Positions 9,801-18,194 of a stretch of DNA of 64,000 nucleotides are shown here, piece by piece. How positions within the stretch are numbered: position 1 is the stretch's first letter; every line of letters starts with the position of its first letter. The stretch is from UBA4416 sp035439445. GTDB taxonomy: Bacteria > Bacteroidota > Bacteroidia > B-17B0 > Aurantibacillaceae. The translations under genes and the position numbers were made by a program. The stretch covers positions 1-64,000 of the forward strand of contig DAORKG010000011.1 of assembly GCA_035439445.1 (NCBI GenBank), read 5' to 3'. The notes below the pieces were generated by a model. The model was not told where the DNA came from and did no database searches. It was given only the letters and a program-made list of their open reading frames with translations.

Positions 9801-12800
9801 CCTGAACAAGTTGCAGAGTGGTTTTATTATACAAAAACTAAGGCAGAACCAGGAGAAAAAGTAAGTTATATTTTAGCGTCAGCATACCCAAATGTAAATT
9901 ACCTATTTGAACAAGAACAAGCCGGAAAAGTTGCAACGGTAAAAACGATAGCAGCTTCTATGAAATCAAATGATATTCAAATAGAAGAAACTCATAGAGG
10001 GAATTTTTCATTTCATACAACTTTTATAAAACATAATCGTATTTACACTCACAACAGTATAGTAACTGTTCCTTACACCAATAAAGAACTTGATATTCAA
10101 TTTGAAATTTTTAGAAATAAATTATTACCAGGCCAGGCAGAAGAATGGAAATTAATTTTAAAAGACAAGAAAGGAGAAAAAGCAGCAGCTGAATTCGTAG
10201 CTTCCATGTATGATGCTTCATTAGATGCATTTAGAGCTAACAGCTGGTATTTTAATATATATCAAAGTTATTATTCAAGATTATATTGGACATCAAGTTT
10301 AGCACGAGTAGCCAATTCAACTGAATTTAATGAACTATCTAATTACTATCATTCTCTTCCTTCAAGGTATTATGATGCTATAAATTATTTTGGATTAGGA
10401 TTTTATAATAACTATTACTACAGAGGATATGTAGAAGGTGATGGAAATGGTCCTGGACGAATGAATGATGAAGTGGCTGCTGAAGCATTACCCGCTATGG
10501 CAAATCAGGTATCTCAAACAAAAAGTGCCGCTGCTCCAAAAATGATGGCAAACAGAGAAGAAAGTGAAAAAAAGGCAAGTGATAAAGATGTATCAACCGT
10601 AAGCGCAGCAACTGGCTTAGCTGAAAATTTTAATAAAAACAGTATTGGTGGTTTAAAAAGTGGAGAGAGTAAAGAGCAAGATTCAAGAGGTGTAGATTTG
10701 TCAAATATTAAAGCGCGTTCAAATTTTAATGAAACAGCTTTCTTTTTCCCACAATTACAAACCAATGAAAAAGGAGAAATCATTATCAAATTTACAGTCC
10801 CTGAAAGCTTAACGAAATGGAAGGTAATGGGATTAGCTCATACCAAGGATTTAAAAATTGGGCAGTTTGAAAAGGAAGTCATTACTCAAAAAGAATTAAT
10901 GATTCAACCAAATGCTCCGCGTTTTTTCAGAGAGGGAGATCGTATCACGTTCATAAGTAAAATATCAAACCTATCAGAAAATGAATTAGCTGGTAATGCT
11001 GAATTAAAATTATATGATGCATTAACTGATAAAGAAATTTCAAGTAATATGATAGAAGCCTTACATAGTAATTTCCCTACTATTGGCTATAGAGATTTTA
11101 CTGTAAAAAAAGGACAAAGTACTGCTATTGAATGGAATTTATCAATTCCGGAAGGATATTCCGCTATCAAATATAAAGTAGTAGCAAAAGCTGGGAACTT
11201 TACAGATGGAGAAGAAAACGCAGTCCCCGTATTAACTAATCGCATGTTAGTAACCGAAAGTATGCCGATGCCTATTAGAAGTAATCAAACTAAAGAATTT
11301 AATTTCACCAAATTCATTAACCAAAACAATAATTCAAACACATTAAAAAACTATTCTTACACATTAGAGTTCACTGCAAATCCAGCATGGTATGCAGTAC
11401 AAGCACTACCCTATTTAATGGAATACCCTTACGAATGCGCCGAACAAACATTTGCAAGATATTACGCTAATAGTTTAGCGACATATGTGGTAAATTCTAA
11501 ACCAAAAATCAAAGCCATTTTTGAAGCATGGAAAACATCAAGTCCAGATGCATTTTTATCAAATCTTGAAAAAAATCAAGAACTAAAAGCATTATTATTG
11601 GAAGAAACGCCTTGGGTCTTACAAGCAAAAAATGAAAGTGAAAATAAAAAACGTGTTGGACTATTATTTGATTTAAATAAAATGAGTCACGAACAAACCC
11701 AAGCCTTTAAAAAACTCCTTAAAAAACAATCCTCAAATGGTGGCTTTGTTTGGTTTGATGGTGGACCTGATGATTGGTATATTACACAACATATCATTAC
11801 AGGTTTTAGTCATTTAGACAAATTAGGAGTAATTAAAGCCAAAGAAAATAGTGAAGTATGGAATATGATTACTCAAGCTGTCAGATATTGTGATAATAGA
11901 ATGAGAGAAGAGTATGAATGGATGAAAAAGTATAGTCCAAAATACAAAACTGAAAATCATCTAAGTTACATGGCTATTCAATACTTATATATGAGAAGTA
12001 ATTTTCAAGATATTGAATTAGACAAACGAAACAAAGAACATTTTGAATATTATAAAAAACAAGAGCAATCATACTGGTTACAAAATAGTCGTTATATGCA
12101 AGGCATGATTGCTTTAAGTCTTCATAGATACAAAGATGTAAAATTACCTAAAGAAATTTTAAAATCATTGAAAGAAAACAGTATCAATAGCGAAGAAATG
12201 GGCATGTACTGGAAAGAAAATTATGGATACTATTGGTATGAAGCTCCCATTGAAATGCAAGCCTTAATGATTGAAGCTTTTGATGAAATTAATAACGACA
12301 CTAAATCTGTGGATGATTTAAAAACATGGTTAGTAAAAAGTAAACAAACTCAACATTGGGGAACAACTCGCTCAACAACCGATGCTGTGTATGCTTTATT
12401 ACTAAAAGGAACCGATTGGTTAGCGACTGAACCTAATGTAGAAATCACAGTTGGCGATATAAAACTAGATCCTAAGAATGAAAAATCATTAAATGTAGAA
12501 CCTGGAACTGGTTATTTCAAAAAAACATGGACAGGTTCAGATATCAAACCAACTACTATGGGTAAGATAAAAATTGAGAAAAAAGATGTAGGGGTAAGTT
12601 ATGGCGCCATGTGTTGGCAATACTTTGAACAGTTAGATAAAATAACACCACATGAAACTCCATTAAAGATAAAAAAACAATTGTTCTTGCAAAAAAACAC
12701 GGCTAGTGGACCGGTAATTGAGCCTATTACATCAAATACTAAATTAAAATTGGGGGATAAAATAAAAGTAAGAATTGAATTAAGAGTAGATAGAGATATG

Positions 12801-13082
12801 AGCTATGTTCATATGAAAGATATGAGAGCGTCCGGATTTGAGCCAACAAATGTAATGAGTGGCTATAAATACCAAGATGGGTTGGGCTATTACGAAAGTA
12901 CCAGAGATGCAGCTACAAATTTCTTTTTCTCTTACTTAAATAAAGGAACCTATGTATTTGAATATCCTTTAGTCGTAAATCATTATGGGGATTTCAGTAA
13001 TGGTATTACAACTATTCAATGTATGTATGCTCCCGAATTTACAAGTCATAGCGAAGGGATAAGGGTGAAAGTGAGTAAATAG
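6840..13082 (+). CDS. Bacterial alpha-2-macroglobulin family protein with thioester motif
   Basis: A 2080-residue exported protein with a hydrophobic N-terminal segment (residues 8-28) and no lipobox. Residues 40-400 are a helical, tetratricopeptide-like extension. The MG2 signature YTDRAIYRPGQTVYFKS lies near residue 615. Low-complexity Ala/Lys/Ser/Glu sequence at about 1194-1290 sits where the protease bait region lies in this family. The central A2M domain starts at FNETAFFFPQL (about 1296). The thioester motif is intact: C1533-A-E-Q1536 in YPYECAEQTF, followed by an alpha/alpha-toroid and a C-terminal receptor-binding-like domain. Family members trap attacking proteases in the periplasm. 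No pbpC partner is adjacent. A strong terminator follows. Confidence 0.92.
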   Translation: MKLKNISTVVLIFLATGLISLGFFSNAFTKKRETLLSFNKGESYEKLWKRVDSCENKGLTESALKIVNGIYSKAKTENNAPQFVKAILHRMKFESYKEEFSLEKSIFKLRDEAVEAKYPIKPVLQSILADAFYQYFQNNRWKFYDRSTTVNFKNDDIETWDLKAINYAIISNYKASLENTDSLKRTKVDLYDAIINKGTTECRQWRPTLYDFLAHRALGYFMNSEVDVSRPANQFTVNNEEYIKPYADFLNSNIINPSDSLETKYYALKLMQDLTRFHKNDENPSALIDVEILRLDYIHNNSQNSKKDTLYFNSLKALQAKFSQNQRVTEIDSRIASWYFQKGSEYKPLESNKYKWYKKTAKEVCESAIKKFPNSYGAIECKNLINSINTKTYNVTIEEVNEPNKPFRGLVTSQNVNKIYFKIVKTSSQELRDLFRKKYGKDLYEKLKTFSQVTAFTQDIENDGDYQSHNTEIKLPELSAGYYIILSSLTEDFKYNNNYTGYSTCIVSDITSIERRNENGSYDFYALHRQTGEALKNITAQLWFENYDYKEREYVIKRGPSYKTDEKGYLNISYNELNEKQFFVEFINGSDSYFNNNSYYTYKPYENNNTRIQSFIYTDRAIYRPGQTVYFKSIVLESVNNKNHQLKTNYPVTVTFYDVNYQKVNSLNLTTNEFGTVSGSFIAPQNGLNGQMRITDGHGNVYLSVEDYKRPKFETEFIQAKGSYKLNDEVTVTGTAKAYAGNVIDGAKVKYRVVRNVNYPNWYWWYRSYYGGTSETEITNGETVTNDTGAYVIKFKALPDESVSKESYATYNYQISADVTDINGETHSTQTNVTVGYQALQLNISSDDIIEINNSKPIRISTTNLNGIDENTKGVFVIYKLKQPQKVFRNRLWAQPDRHSLTKEEYYKTFPYDLYADETNKYKWEKDSKVLDKTFDTGIKKEYDLSNELKSFTPGVYVIEANCKDKFGEEIKAFEYITLFDKNSNTIPEQVAEWFYYTKTKAEPGEKVSYILASAYPNVNYLFEQEQAGKVATVKTIAASMKSNDIQIEETHRGNFSFHTTFIKHNRIYTHNSIVTVPYTNKELDIQFEIFRNKLLPGQAEEWKLILKDKKGEKAAAEFVASMYDASLDAFRANSWYFNIYQSYYSRLYWTSSLARVANSTEFNELSNYYHSLPSRYYDAINYFGLGFYNNYYYRGYVEGDGNGPGRMNDEVAAEALPAMANQVSQTKSAAAPKMMANREESEKKASDKDVSTVSAATGLAENFNKNSIGGLKSGESKEQDSRGVDLSNIKARSNFNETAFFFPQLQTNEKGEIIIKFTVPESLTKWKVMGLAHTKDLKIGQFEKEVITQKELMIQPNAPRFFREGDRITFISKISNLSENELAGNAELKLYDALTDKEISSNMIEALHSNFPTIGYRDFTVKKGQSTAIEWNLSIPEGYSAIKYKVVAKAGNFTDGEENAVPVLTNRMLVTESMPMPIRSNQTKEFNFTKFINQNNNSNTLKNYSYTLEFTANPAWYAVQALPYLMEYPYECAEQTFARYYANSLATYVVNSKPKIKAIFEAWKTSSPDAFLSNLEKNQELKALLLEETPWVLQAKNESENKKRVGLLFDLNKMSHEQTQAFKKLLKKQSSNGGFVWFDGGPDDWYITQHIITGFSHLDKLGVIKAKENSEVWNMITQAVRYCDNRMREEYEWMKKYSPKYKTENHLSYMAIQYLYMRSNFQDIELDKRNKEHFEYYKKQEQSYWLQNSRYMQGMIALSLHRYKDVKLPKEILKSLKENSINSEEMGMYWKENYGYYWYEAPIEMQALMIEAFDEINNDTKSVDDLKTWLVKSKQTQHWGTTRSTTDAVYALLLKGTDWLATEPNVEITVGDIKLDPKNEKSLNVEPGTGYFKKTWTGSDIKPTTMGKIKIEKKDVGVSYGAMCWQYFEQLDKITPHETPLKIKKQLFLQKNTASGPVIEPITSNTKLKLGDKIKVRIELRVDRDMSYVHMKDMRASGFEPTNVMSGYKYQDGLGYYESTRDAATNFFFSYLNKGTYVFEYPLVVNHYGDFSNGITTIQCMYAPEFTSHSEGIRVKVSK

Positions 13083-13089
13083 TGAATAT

Positions 13090-13125
13090 AAAATTGGCTT
13101 TTTAGGCGTCTAAAAAGCCAATTTT
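13090..13125 (+). terminator. Intrinsic terminator, perfect 16-bp stem
   Basis: AAAATTGGCTTTTTAG at 13090-13105 pairs exactly with CTAAAAAGCCAATTTT at 13110-13125 around a four-base GCGT loop. The 3' arm ends in a T run. It starts 8 bases after the macroglobulin stop and separates that gene from the polysaccharide operon. Confidence 0.9.
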
Positions 13126-13138
13126 AATAGCTTTAATG

Positions 13139-13146
13139 TATATTTG
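13139..13146 (+). promoter_or_regulatory. Candidate -7 element for the polysaccharide operon
   Basis: TATATTTG matches the Bacteroidota -7 consensus TAnnTTTG exactly. It lies 19 bases before the ATG of the first operon gene and just after a strong terminator. No good -33 TTTG is found at the expected 19-base spacing, so the call rests on the -7 box and its position. Confidence 0.45.
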
Positions 13147-13165
13147 CTAGTAAACTATTTGCACT

Positions 13166-15205
13166 ATGCCATATTTTATTCAGTTAAAGAAATATTTTAT
13201 TGTTTTACCCATTTTATTTTTATTTAGCTGTAAAAATAATGGGCTAAATGTAGATGATTTTGATCCTTTATTAAATCTTAAAGGAAATGGTAATGACACG
13301 TTGTATCATATGAATATAGATTTATCAGATGCTGTTTTAAATGGAATAGAAATACCTACTAATAAACAAACCAACAGTGGTTATTTTACTTTTCAATTTA
13401 AGATAGAAAACACATCATCTGAAATCAAAAAATACTACTATAAATTTTTTTACCAAAATCAGGACTACAAATTTAATGATACTCTTGATTTTGCAACTGA
13501 AAATTTCTATGGAAGTTGGAGTGAAGGTAAATTTACATTTAAACCTACTAAATATTTATTTCCTGGAGAGGAAATCGTAATTACTGATAGTTTCAAAATC
13601 ATGGGTAACCCGAGAAATGAAAAAATATATTTTGGGGCGGCACCGGATAAATACTTAAATATAGACGAAGCTATAATTAATAAAATGAATTATATCAAAA
13701 CAGTTCCTGAATGGATTGCAAAAATTAATGATAAAGCAAAAAAAGAAGGAACTACTGTGCAAGAACAAATATATCTTAATGCAATCTGGGCTATTAATTT
13801 TGAGAAAGGGAACGAACAAAGTGTAAATAACCGATGGAAAAGAAATCCTAGAATGGGCAATTATGAATTCATGTTGGTTGTAACATCCCCTGAAGATATT
13901 GGGAAAATTCCTATGGAAGTTAGAGACATACAACTCACAAATAAAAATGGAAAATTCACTAATCCATTTGGATATTTTTTATTAAAAGAAGGAAAAGATT
14001 TAAAAAATACAAGCGTTTTAGTTTCAGAAAAAAAATTAAATATTTCAACTAAAATGGATTTATCAGCGGGTATTTATATAGATAAACTAAGTATAAATAA
14101 ATCAAACTATACTACAGATTGCTTCACCAATAATTGTAATAGTTCAAAGGAATTATATAGTAAAGCCAATTTTCAACAGTACTTCCACAATATCGATAAG
14201 GATTATACGGTTTATAATATTCCTGAAATAAAAGATGTTGTTGGAGACAACTTTACCAAAGCCGAATACAATGAATTAAAATCGAAATATGAAAACATTA
14301 ATAATAGAGTTAAAATGTTCGTTAATACAACTGATTGTCCTTGTAAAACAGTTGTATCTAATTCCAATAAAAATTCCATCACTATGATTAATCCATCTGT
14401 TAAGGAAGATAATTTCAAAAAAGAACATGTAGGGATTTCATCAAGAATAGGTTTCACATACGGAAAATTTAGAGCAAAAATTAAATTCCCAAAAATGCTT
14501 AGTAAAGATAATGTTTGGAATGGGCTAACAAACGCATTTTGGCTTTTATACCAAAGTGAAAATGACTGGAATAAACGTAGAGAATGCAATGCAGATATAG
14601 CGTATATTTCAAAATCTGAGCCTGATAATGACGAAGCCTTAAAACATAGTAAAAAATCAATACCATACTCGGAAATAGACTTCGAAATAGTTAAAGAATC
14701 TCAATACTGGCCAAAAACATCTTATAAAAATTCTAACGTAACCTATAAAACAGACAATGCATTTAATAATGATGAAATAATGGTTACTTGTACAAATTGG
14801 GACATGGCCTGTCATGAACCAAAAGATTTTAATATTGGTGCTAAAGAATTTAACTTAGATAACAAAAAAACTGTTCTACATAGATGGAATCACTATTCCA
14901 AAGCTTTAACAACAAAAATACCCGTAAAACATAGCGAAATTTTTGATGCTCCATATTATTATTTTGAGATAGAGTGGCTTCCTGAAAAAATAGTATGGAA
15001 AATTGGACAGGAAAAAGATAAAATGATTACAATATGTACAATGGATAGAAATGTAACTTCTATTCCAAATAATCAAATGATTATTTTATTTACTCAAGAA
15101 TGGCATAATGAAGAGTGGTGGCCAACAGCGCCATACAAACAAAATTTTATACCTTTTCCTAAAAAAGATATAATTGGAGAAATTTTAGAAATGACAATTG
15201 AATAG
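13166..15205 (+). CDS. Lipoprotein with GH16-like (laminarinase/beta-glucanase fold) domain
   Basis: A 679-residue protein with SPII signal and lipobox FLFSC (Cys near residue 22). An N-terminal region of about 400 residues is unassigned. It includes at residues 177-208 a Trp-containing helical motif (IKTVPEWIAKINDKAK...LNAIW) that recurs twice in the third gene of the operon. The C-terminal 250 residues look like glycoside hydrolase family 16: YGKFRAKIKFP, NAFWLLYQ, the catalytic ExDxE as E503-I-D505-F-E507, and FEIEWLPEKIVWKIG. GH16 enzymes cleave or transfer beta-glucans, agars and related polymers. The next start is 3 bases on. Processing of the polymer made or modified by this operon is my inference. 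Confidence 0.8.
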   Translation: MPYFIQLKKYFIVLPILFLFSCKNNGLNVDDFDPLLNLKGNGNDTLYHMNIDLSDAVLNGIEIPTNKQTNSGYFTFQFKIENTSSEIKKYYYKFFYQNQDYKFNDTLDFATENFYGSWSEGKFTFKPTKYLFPGEEIVITDSFKIMGNPRNEKIYFGAAPDKYLNIDEAIINKMNYIKTVPEWIAKINDKAKKEGTTVQEQIYLNAIWAINFEKGNEQSVNNRWKRNPRMGNYEFMLVVTSPEDIGKIPMEVRDIQLTNKNGKFTNPFGYFLLKEGKDLKNTSVLVSEKKLNISTKMDLSAGIYIDKLSINKSNYTTDCFTNNCNSSKELYSKANFQQYFHNIDKDYTVYNIPEIKDVVGDNFTKAEYNELKSKYENINNRVKMFVNTTDCPCKTVVSNSNKNSITMINPSVKEDNFKKEHVGISSRIGFTYGKFRAKIKFPKMLSKDNVWNGLTNAFWLLYQSENDWNKRRECNADIAYISKSEPDNDEALKHSKKSIPYSEIDFEIVKESQYWPKTSYKNSNVTYKTDNAFNNDEIMVTCTNWDMACHEPKDFNIGAKEFNLDNKKTVLHRWNHYSKALTTKIPVKHSEIFDAPYYYFEIEWLPEKIVWKIGQEKDKMITICTMDRNVTSIPNNQMIILFTQEWHNEEWWPTAPYKQNFIPFPKKDIIGEILEMTIE

Positions 15206-15208
15206 AGC

Positions 15209-16636
15209 ATGGTATTTAGTAGCATTACGTTTTTAGTATATTTTTTACCGATTTTTTTGATGGTATATTTTTTAACACCTCAAAAATTAAAAAATTTAGT
15301 ACTGTTAGTTTCTAGCATTTTATTTTATAGTTGGGGAGCCCCAAAATTTATATTTGTGATATTAGCTACTACAACACTAGATTTTTACTTAGTTAAGTTA
15401 CTTTACAATTCGGTTGACGAAAGGAAACGAAAACTCTTTCTGATTATATCCCTCTGTTTAAATCTAGGACTGCTGTTCTATTTCAAATACTGCAATTTCT
15501 TTATTGATAACCTAAACACTATCCTTCATTCTATTGGCATGAGTGAAATTTTATGGATTAAAATTATTTTACCTATTGGAATATCATTTTACACGTTTGA
15601 GAGTTTAACTTATGTGGTAGACGTATATAGAAGAGTTCATAAGCCATTAGATAACTTTCTTCAGTATCAAATGTATATTATCATGTTTCCAAAATTAATT
15701 GCAGGGCCAATTATTCGTTATCACGAAATACACGATCAAATACCTGATAGAAGTATCAATGATACGGTAGACAATAAACTGACTGGCTTTTATAGATTTT
15801 GTATAGGATTAGCAAAAAAAGTATTGATTGCTAATACTATGGCATTTAAAGCAGATGAAATATTCAACATGTCATCTACCGAGCTAACATCAGGTTTAGC
15901 ATGGATTGGCATGTTAGCTTACACATTTCAAATCTATTTTGATTTTTCTGGTTATTCGGATATGGCAATTGGTTTAGGAAAAATGTTAGGTTTTAAATTT
16001 CCCGAAAACTTTGATAACCCTTATACGTCAAAAAGTATAACCGAATTTTGGCGTCGTTGGCATATGACCTTAGGAAATTGGATGAAAAACTACCTGTATA
16101 TTCCTCTTGGAGGAAATAAAGTAAAAAGTAATGCTCGTTTATATTTAAATCTTTGCATTGTGTTTTTAATCTCTGGATTTTGGCATGGCGCTGCATGGAC
16201 ATTTATTTTTTGGGGAGCTTACCATGGCCTTTGGCTCGTATTAGAAAGAGTATTACTATTAAAAGTATATGAAAAAATTGGAAAACTATTATCAACAATC
16301 ATCTGCTTCATTTTAATTGCAATAGGCTGGGTATTTTTTAGAGCAGAACATGTTTCTAATGCATTTGAGTTCGTATTAAAATTATTCTCATTCAATTTCT
16401 CAATCCCTAATCATTTTATCACTAATGAATTTATTTTCTATTTTTTATTAGCCACTCTATTTTCTTTCTTCACTAGTTTTAAGATTGGACAAAAAATTCA
16501 ACAAAAAGTATATTTTTCATACTTTGGATTAACAGGTAATTTACTATCTGCGGCTATAGCATGTATATTATTTACATTATCCTTAGCATCTATCACATCG
16601 TCTGGTTTTAATCCATTTATTTATTTTAGATTTTAG
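15209..16636 (+). CDS. MBOAT family O-acyltransferase (AlgI/DltB-like)
   Basis: A 475-residue integral membrane protein with about ten to twelve hydrophobic segments. The MBOAT signature is clear: ENFDNPYTSKSITEFWRRWH with H285, LYIPLGGN, and the catalytic-type histidine H326 in SGFWHGAAW. Enzymes of the AlgI group move acyl (usually acetyl) groups across the inner membrane to exported polysaccharide, with an SGNH partner (AlgJ/AlgX) finishing transfer in the periplasm. Here the SGNH partner is the next gene, two bases downstream, and a GH16-like lipoprotein precedes it by 3 bases. O-acetylation of a surface polysaccharide is therefore the likely job. Confidence 0.93.
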   Translation: MVFSSITFLVYFLPIFLMVYFLTPQKLKNLVLLVSSILFYSWGAPKFIFVILATTTLDFYLVKLLYNSVDERKRKLFLIISLCLNLGLLFYFKYCNFFIDNLNTILHSIGMSEILWIKIILPIGISFYTFESLTYVVDVYRRVHKPLDNFLQYQMYIIMFPKLIAGPIIRYHEIHDQIPDRSINDTVDNKLTGFYRFCIGLAKKVLIANTMAFKADEIFNMSSTELTSGLAWIGMLAYTFQIYFDFSGYSDMAIGLGKMLGFKFPENFDNPYTSKSITEFWRRWHMTLGNWMKNYLYIPLGGNKVKSNARLYLNLCIVFLISGFWHGAAWTFIFWGAYHGLWLVLERVLLLKVYEKIGKLLSTIICFILIAIGWVFFRAEHVSNAFEFVLKLFSFNFSIPNHFITNEFIFYFLLATLFSFFTSFKIGQKIQQKVYFSYFGLTGNLLSAAIACILFTLSLASITSSGFNPFIYFRF

Positions 16637-16638
16637 AA

Positions 16639-18123
16639 ATGACTAGCATTAAAAAATCACCATATCTTTTTATACTTGTAGGGATTCTTATCTTCCTATA
16701 TATACCCCTTTTACAAAATACATTTCATTTAAAAAATTATATAAAACCTTTAAAAGGTGCATATACAGAAGCTCCTGACACATCCATCTCTACTAAAGCT
16801 TGGTTTAGTGGGCGTTATCAAGAAATAAAAGACAAACATTTGACTCAAAACTTTGGATTCAGAAATTATTATGTAATGCTTAATAATCAGATAGATTATC
16901 GCTTTTTTAATATTGCAAATGTGGATAAAATGATTGTAGGGAAAGTTGGTTTTTTATATGAGACAAACTACATTGAATCTTATTTTGGGAATAATTTTAT
17001 TGGAGAAAAAGAATTATCAGAAAAATTCAGTAAAATAAAAATGTTGCAAGATAAACTTGCATATAATGGTATTGATCTAGAGATAATTTTTACTCCAAGT
17101 AAAGCATCTTTTTATCCAGAATTCATTCCGGATAGTTGGATATCTGAAAAGAAAATAAGTAATTATGAATACGCGGCCTCATTATGCAAAAAATTAAACA
17201 TCAATCATATTGATTTTAGCAAATGGTTTATTCAACAAAAAAACATTTCTCCATATGATTTGTATCCTAAAACAGGTATTCATTGGACAAACTATGGCGC
17301 ATTAATTGCGACAGACTCTCTAAAAAAACATATTGAATATAAAACAAACCTAAACCTAAGAGATTTTGTGATAACCAATATAGCTTTTTCAGATTCGTTG
17401 ATAAGCCCGGATAATGATATGGGAGAAGCAATGAATCTGTTGTTCCCTATAAAAACATTACCTATGCCTTATGCGAATTATTATTGGACAGATGATAACA
17501 ATATTATTAAACCAAACGCTTTGTTTATAGGCGATAGTTATTTTTGGAATATTTATTACCAAGGTTTAACCAATAATCTATTTACTGATTGTAAATTTTG
17601 GTACTACAATCAAACTGTATATCCTGAAAGCGAATCAATAAGAGAAGTAAACAAACTTAATATTGCTGAAGAAATAAAAAAACAAAAAGTAATTGTTTTA
17701 ATGGCAACAGAAACAAATATTCATGACATAGGTTGGGGATTTGTTGATAAAGCATTAGAAGCTATAAATAATGCTAATTTAAATTCTAGTTCAAATTCTA
17801 CAAGGAAAAATATATATGTAAAAAACATTAAAGAACACATAACACAAACACCTGAGTGGATGGAAGATATTAAGAAAAAAGCTGAGAAAAATAAAGTATC
17901 AATAGAGGAAATGATAAATTTAGACGCAATTTACATCTATGAAACTGATTATTGTAAACCAGAAGTGGTTGATCTAATAGAAAAAACTAAAGAAAGAATT
18001 AAAAAAACAAAAGAATGGATGGATCAAATTAAAGCTAAAGCCAAAGAAAAAAACATATCTGAAGAAGAAATGCTGGAACTAGACGCTAAGTATCTTTACG
18101 ACACAGAATTAAAAGGTAAATAA
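16639..18123 (+). CDS. AlgJ/DHHW-like SGNH protein with two C-terminal helical repeats
   Basis: A 494-residue protein anchored by one N-terminal helix (residues 8-27) with a periplasmic body. SGNH/AlgX-AlgJ features are D207-L-Y-P-K-T-G-I-H215-W216 and FIGDSYFW with S300 as candidate nucleophile, consistent with the acetyl-transfer partner of the MBOAT protein upstream. Beyond the enzyme domain, residues 401-432 and 454-485 are two copies of a 32-residue motif (start I-x-x-T-x-E-W; end EEMxxLDAxY), rich in Lys and Glu and probably helical. The same motif occurs in the GH16-like protein of this operon. A perfect terminator follows the stop. Confidence 0.85.
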   Translation: MTSIKKSPYLFILVGILIFLYIPLLQNTFHLKNYIKPLKGAYTEAPDTSISTKAWFSGRYQEIKDKHLTQNFGFRNYYVMLNNQIDYRFFNIANVDKMIVGKVGFLYETNYIESYFGNNFIGEKELSEKFSKIKMLQDKLAYNGIDLEIIFTPSKASFYPEFIPDSWISEKKISNYEYAASLCKKLNINHIDFSKWFIQQKNISPYDLYPKTGIHWTNYGALIATDSLKKHIEYKTNLNLRDFVITNIAFSDSLISPDNDMGEAMNLLFPIKTLPMPYANYYWTDDNNIIKPNALFIGDSYFWNIYYQGLTNNLFTDCKFWYYNQTVYPESESIREVNKLNIAEEIKKQKVIVLMATETNIHDIGWGFVDKALEAINNANLNSSSNSTRKNIYVKNIKEHITQTPEWMEDIKKKAEKNKVSIEEMINLDAIYIYETDYCKPEVVDLIEKTKERIKKTKEWMDQIKAKAKEKNISEEEMLELDAKYLYDTELKGK

Positions 18124-18158
18124 ACAAAAAAGGAGATACTCTGTATCTCCTTTTTTGT
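18124..18158. terminator. Bidirectional intrinsic terminator, perfect 15-bp stem
   Basis: ACAAAAAAGGAGATA at 18124-18138 pairs with TATCTCCTTTTTTGT at 18144-18158 around a CTCTG loop, with six T's in the 3' arm and six A's in the 5' arm. It ends the polysaccharide operon and can also stop the convergent gene ending at 18195. Confidence 0.92.
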
Positions 18159-18194
18159 GTAATTAATCAAACTAAATTATACCGAACAAAAAAC

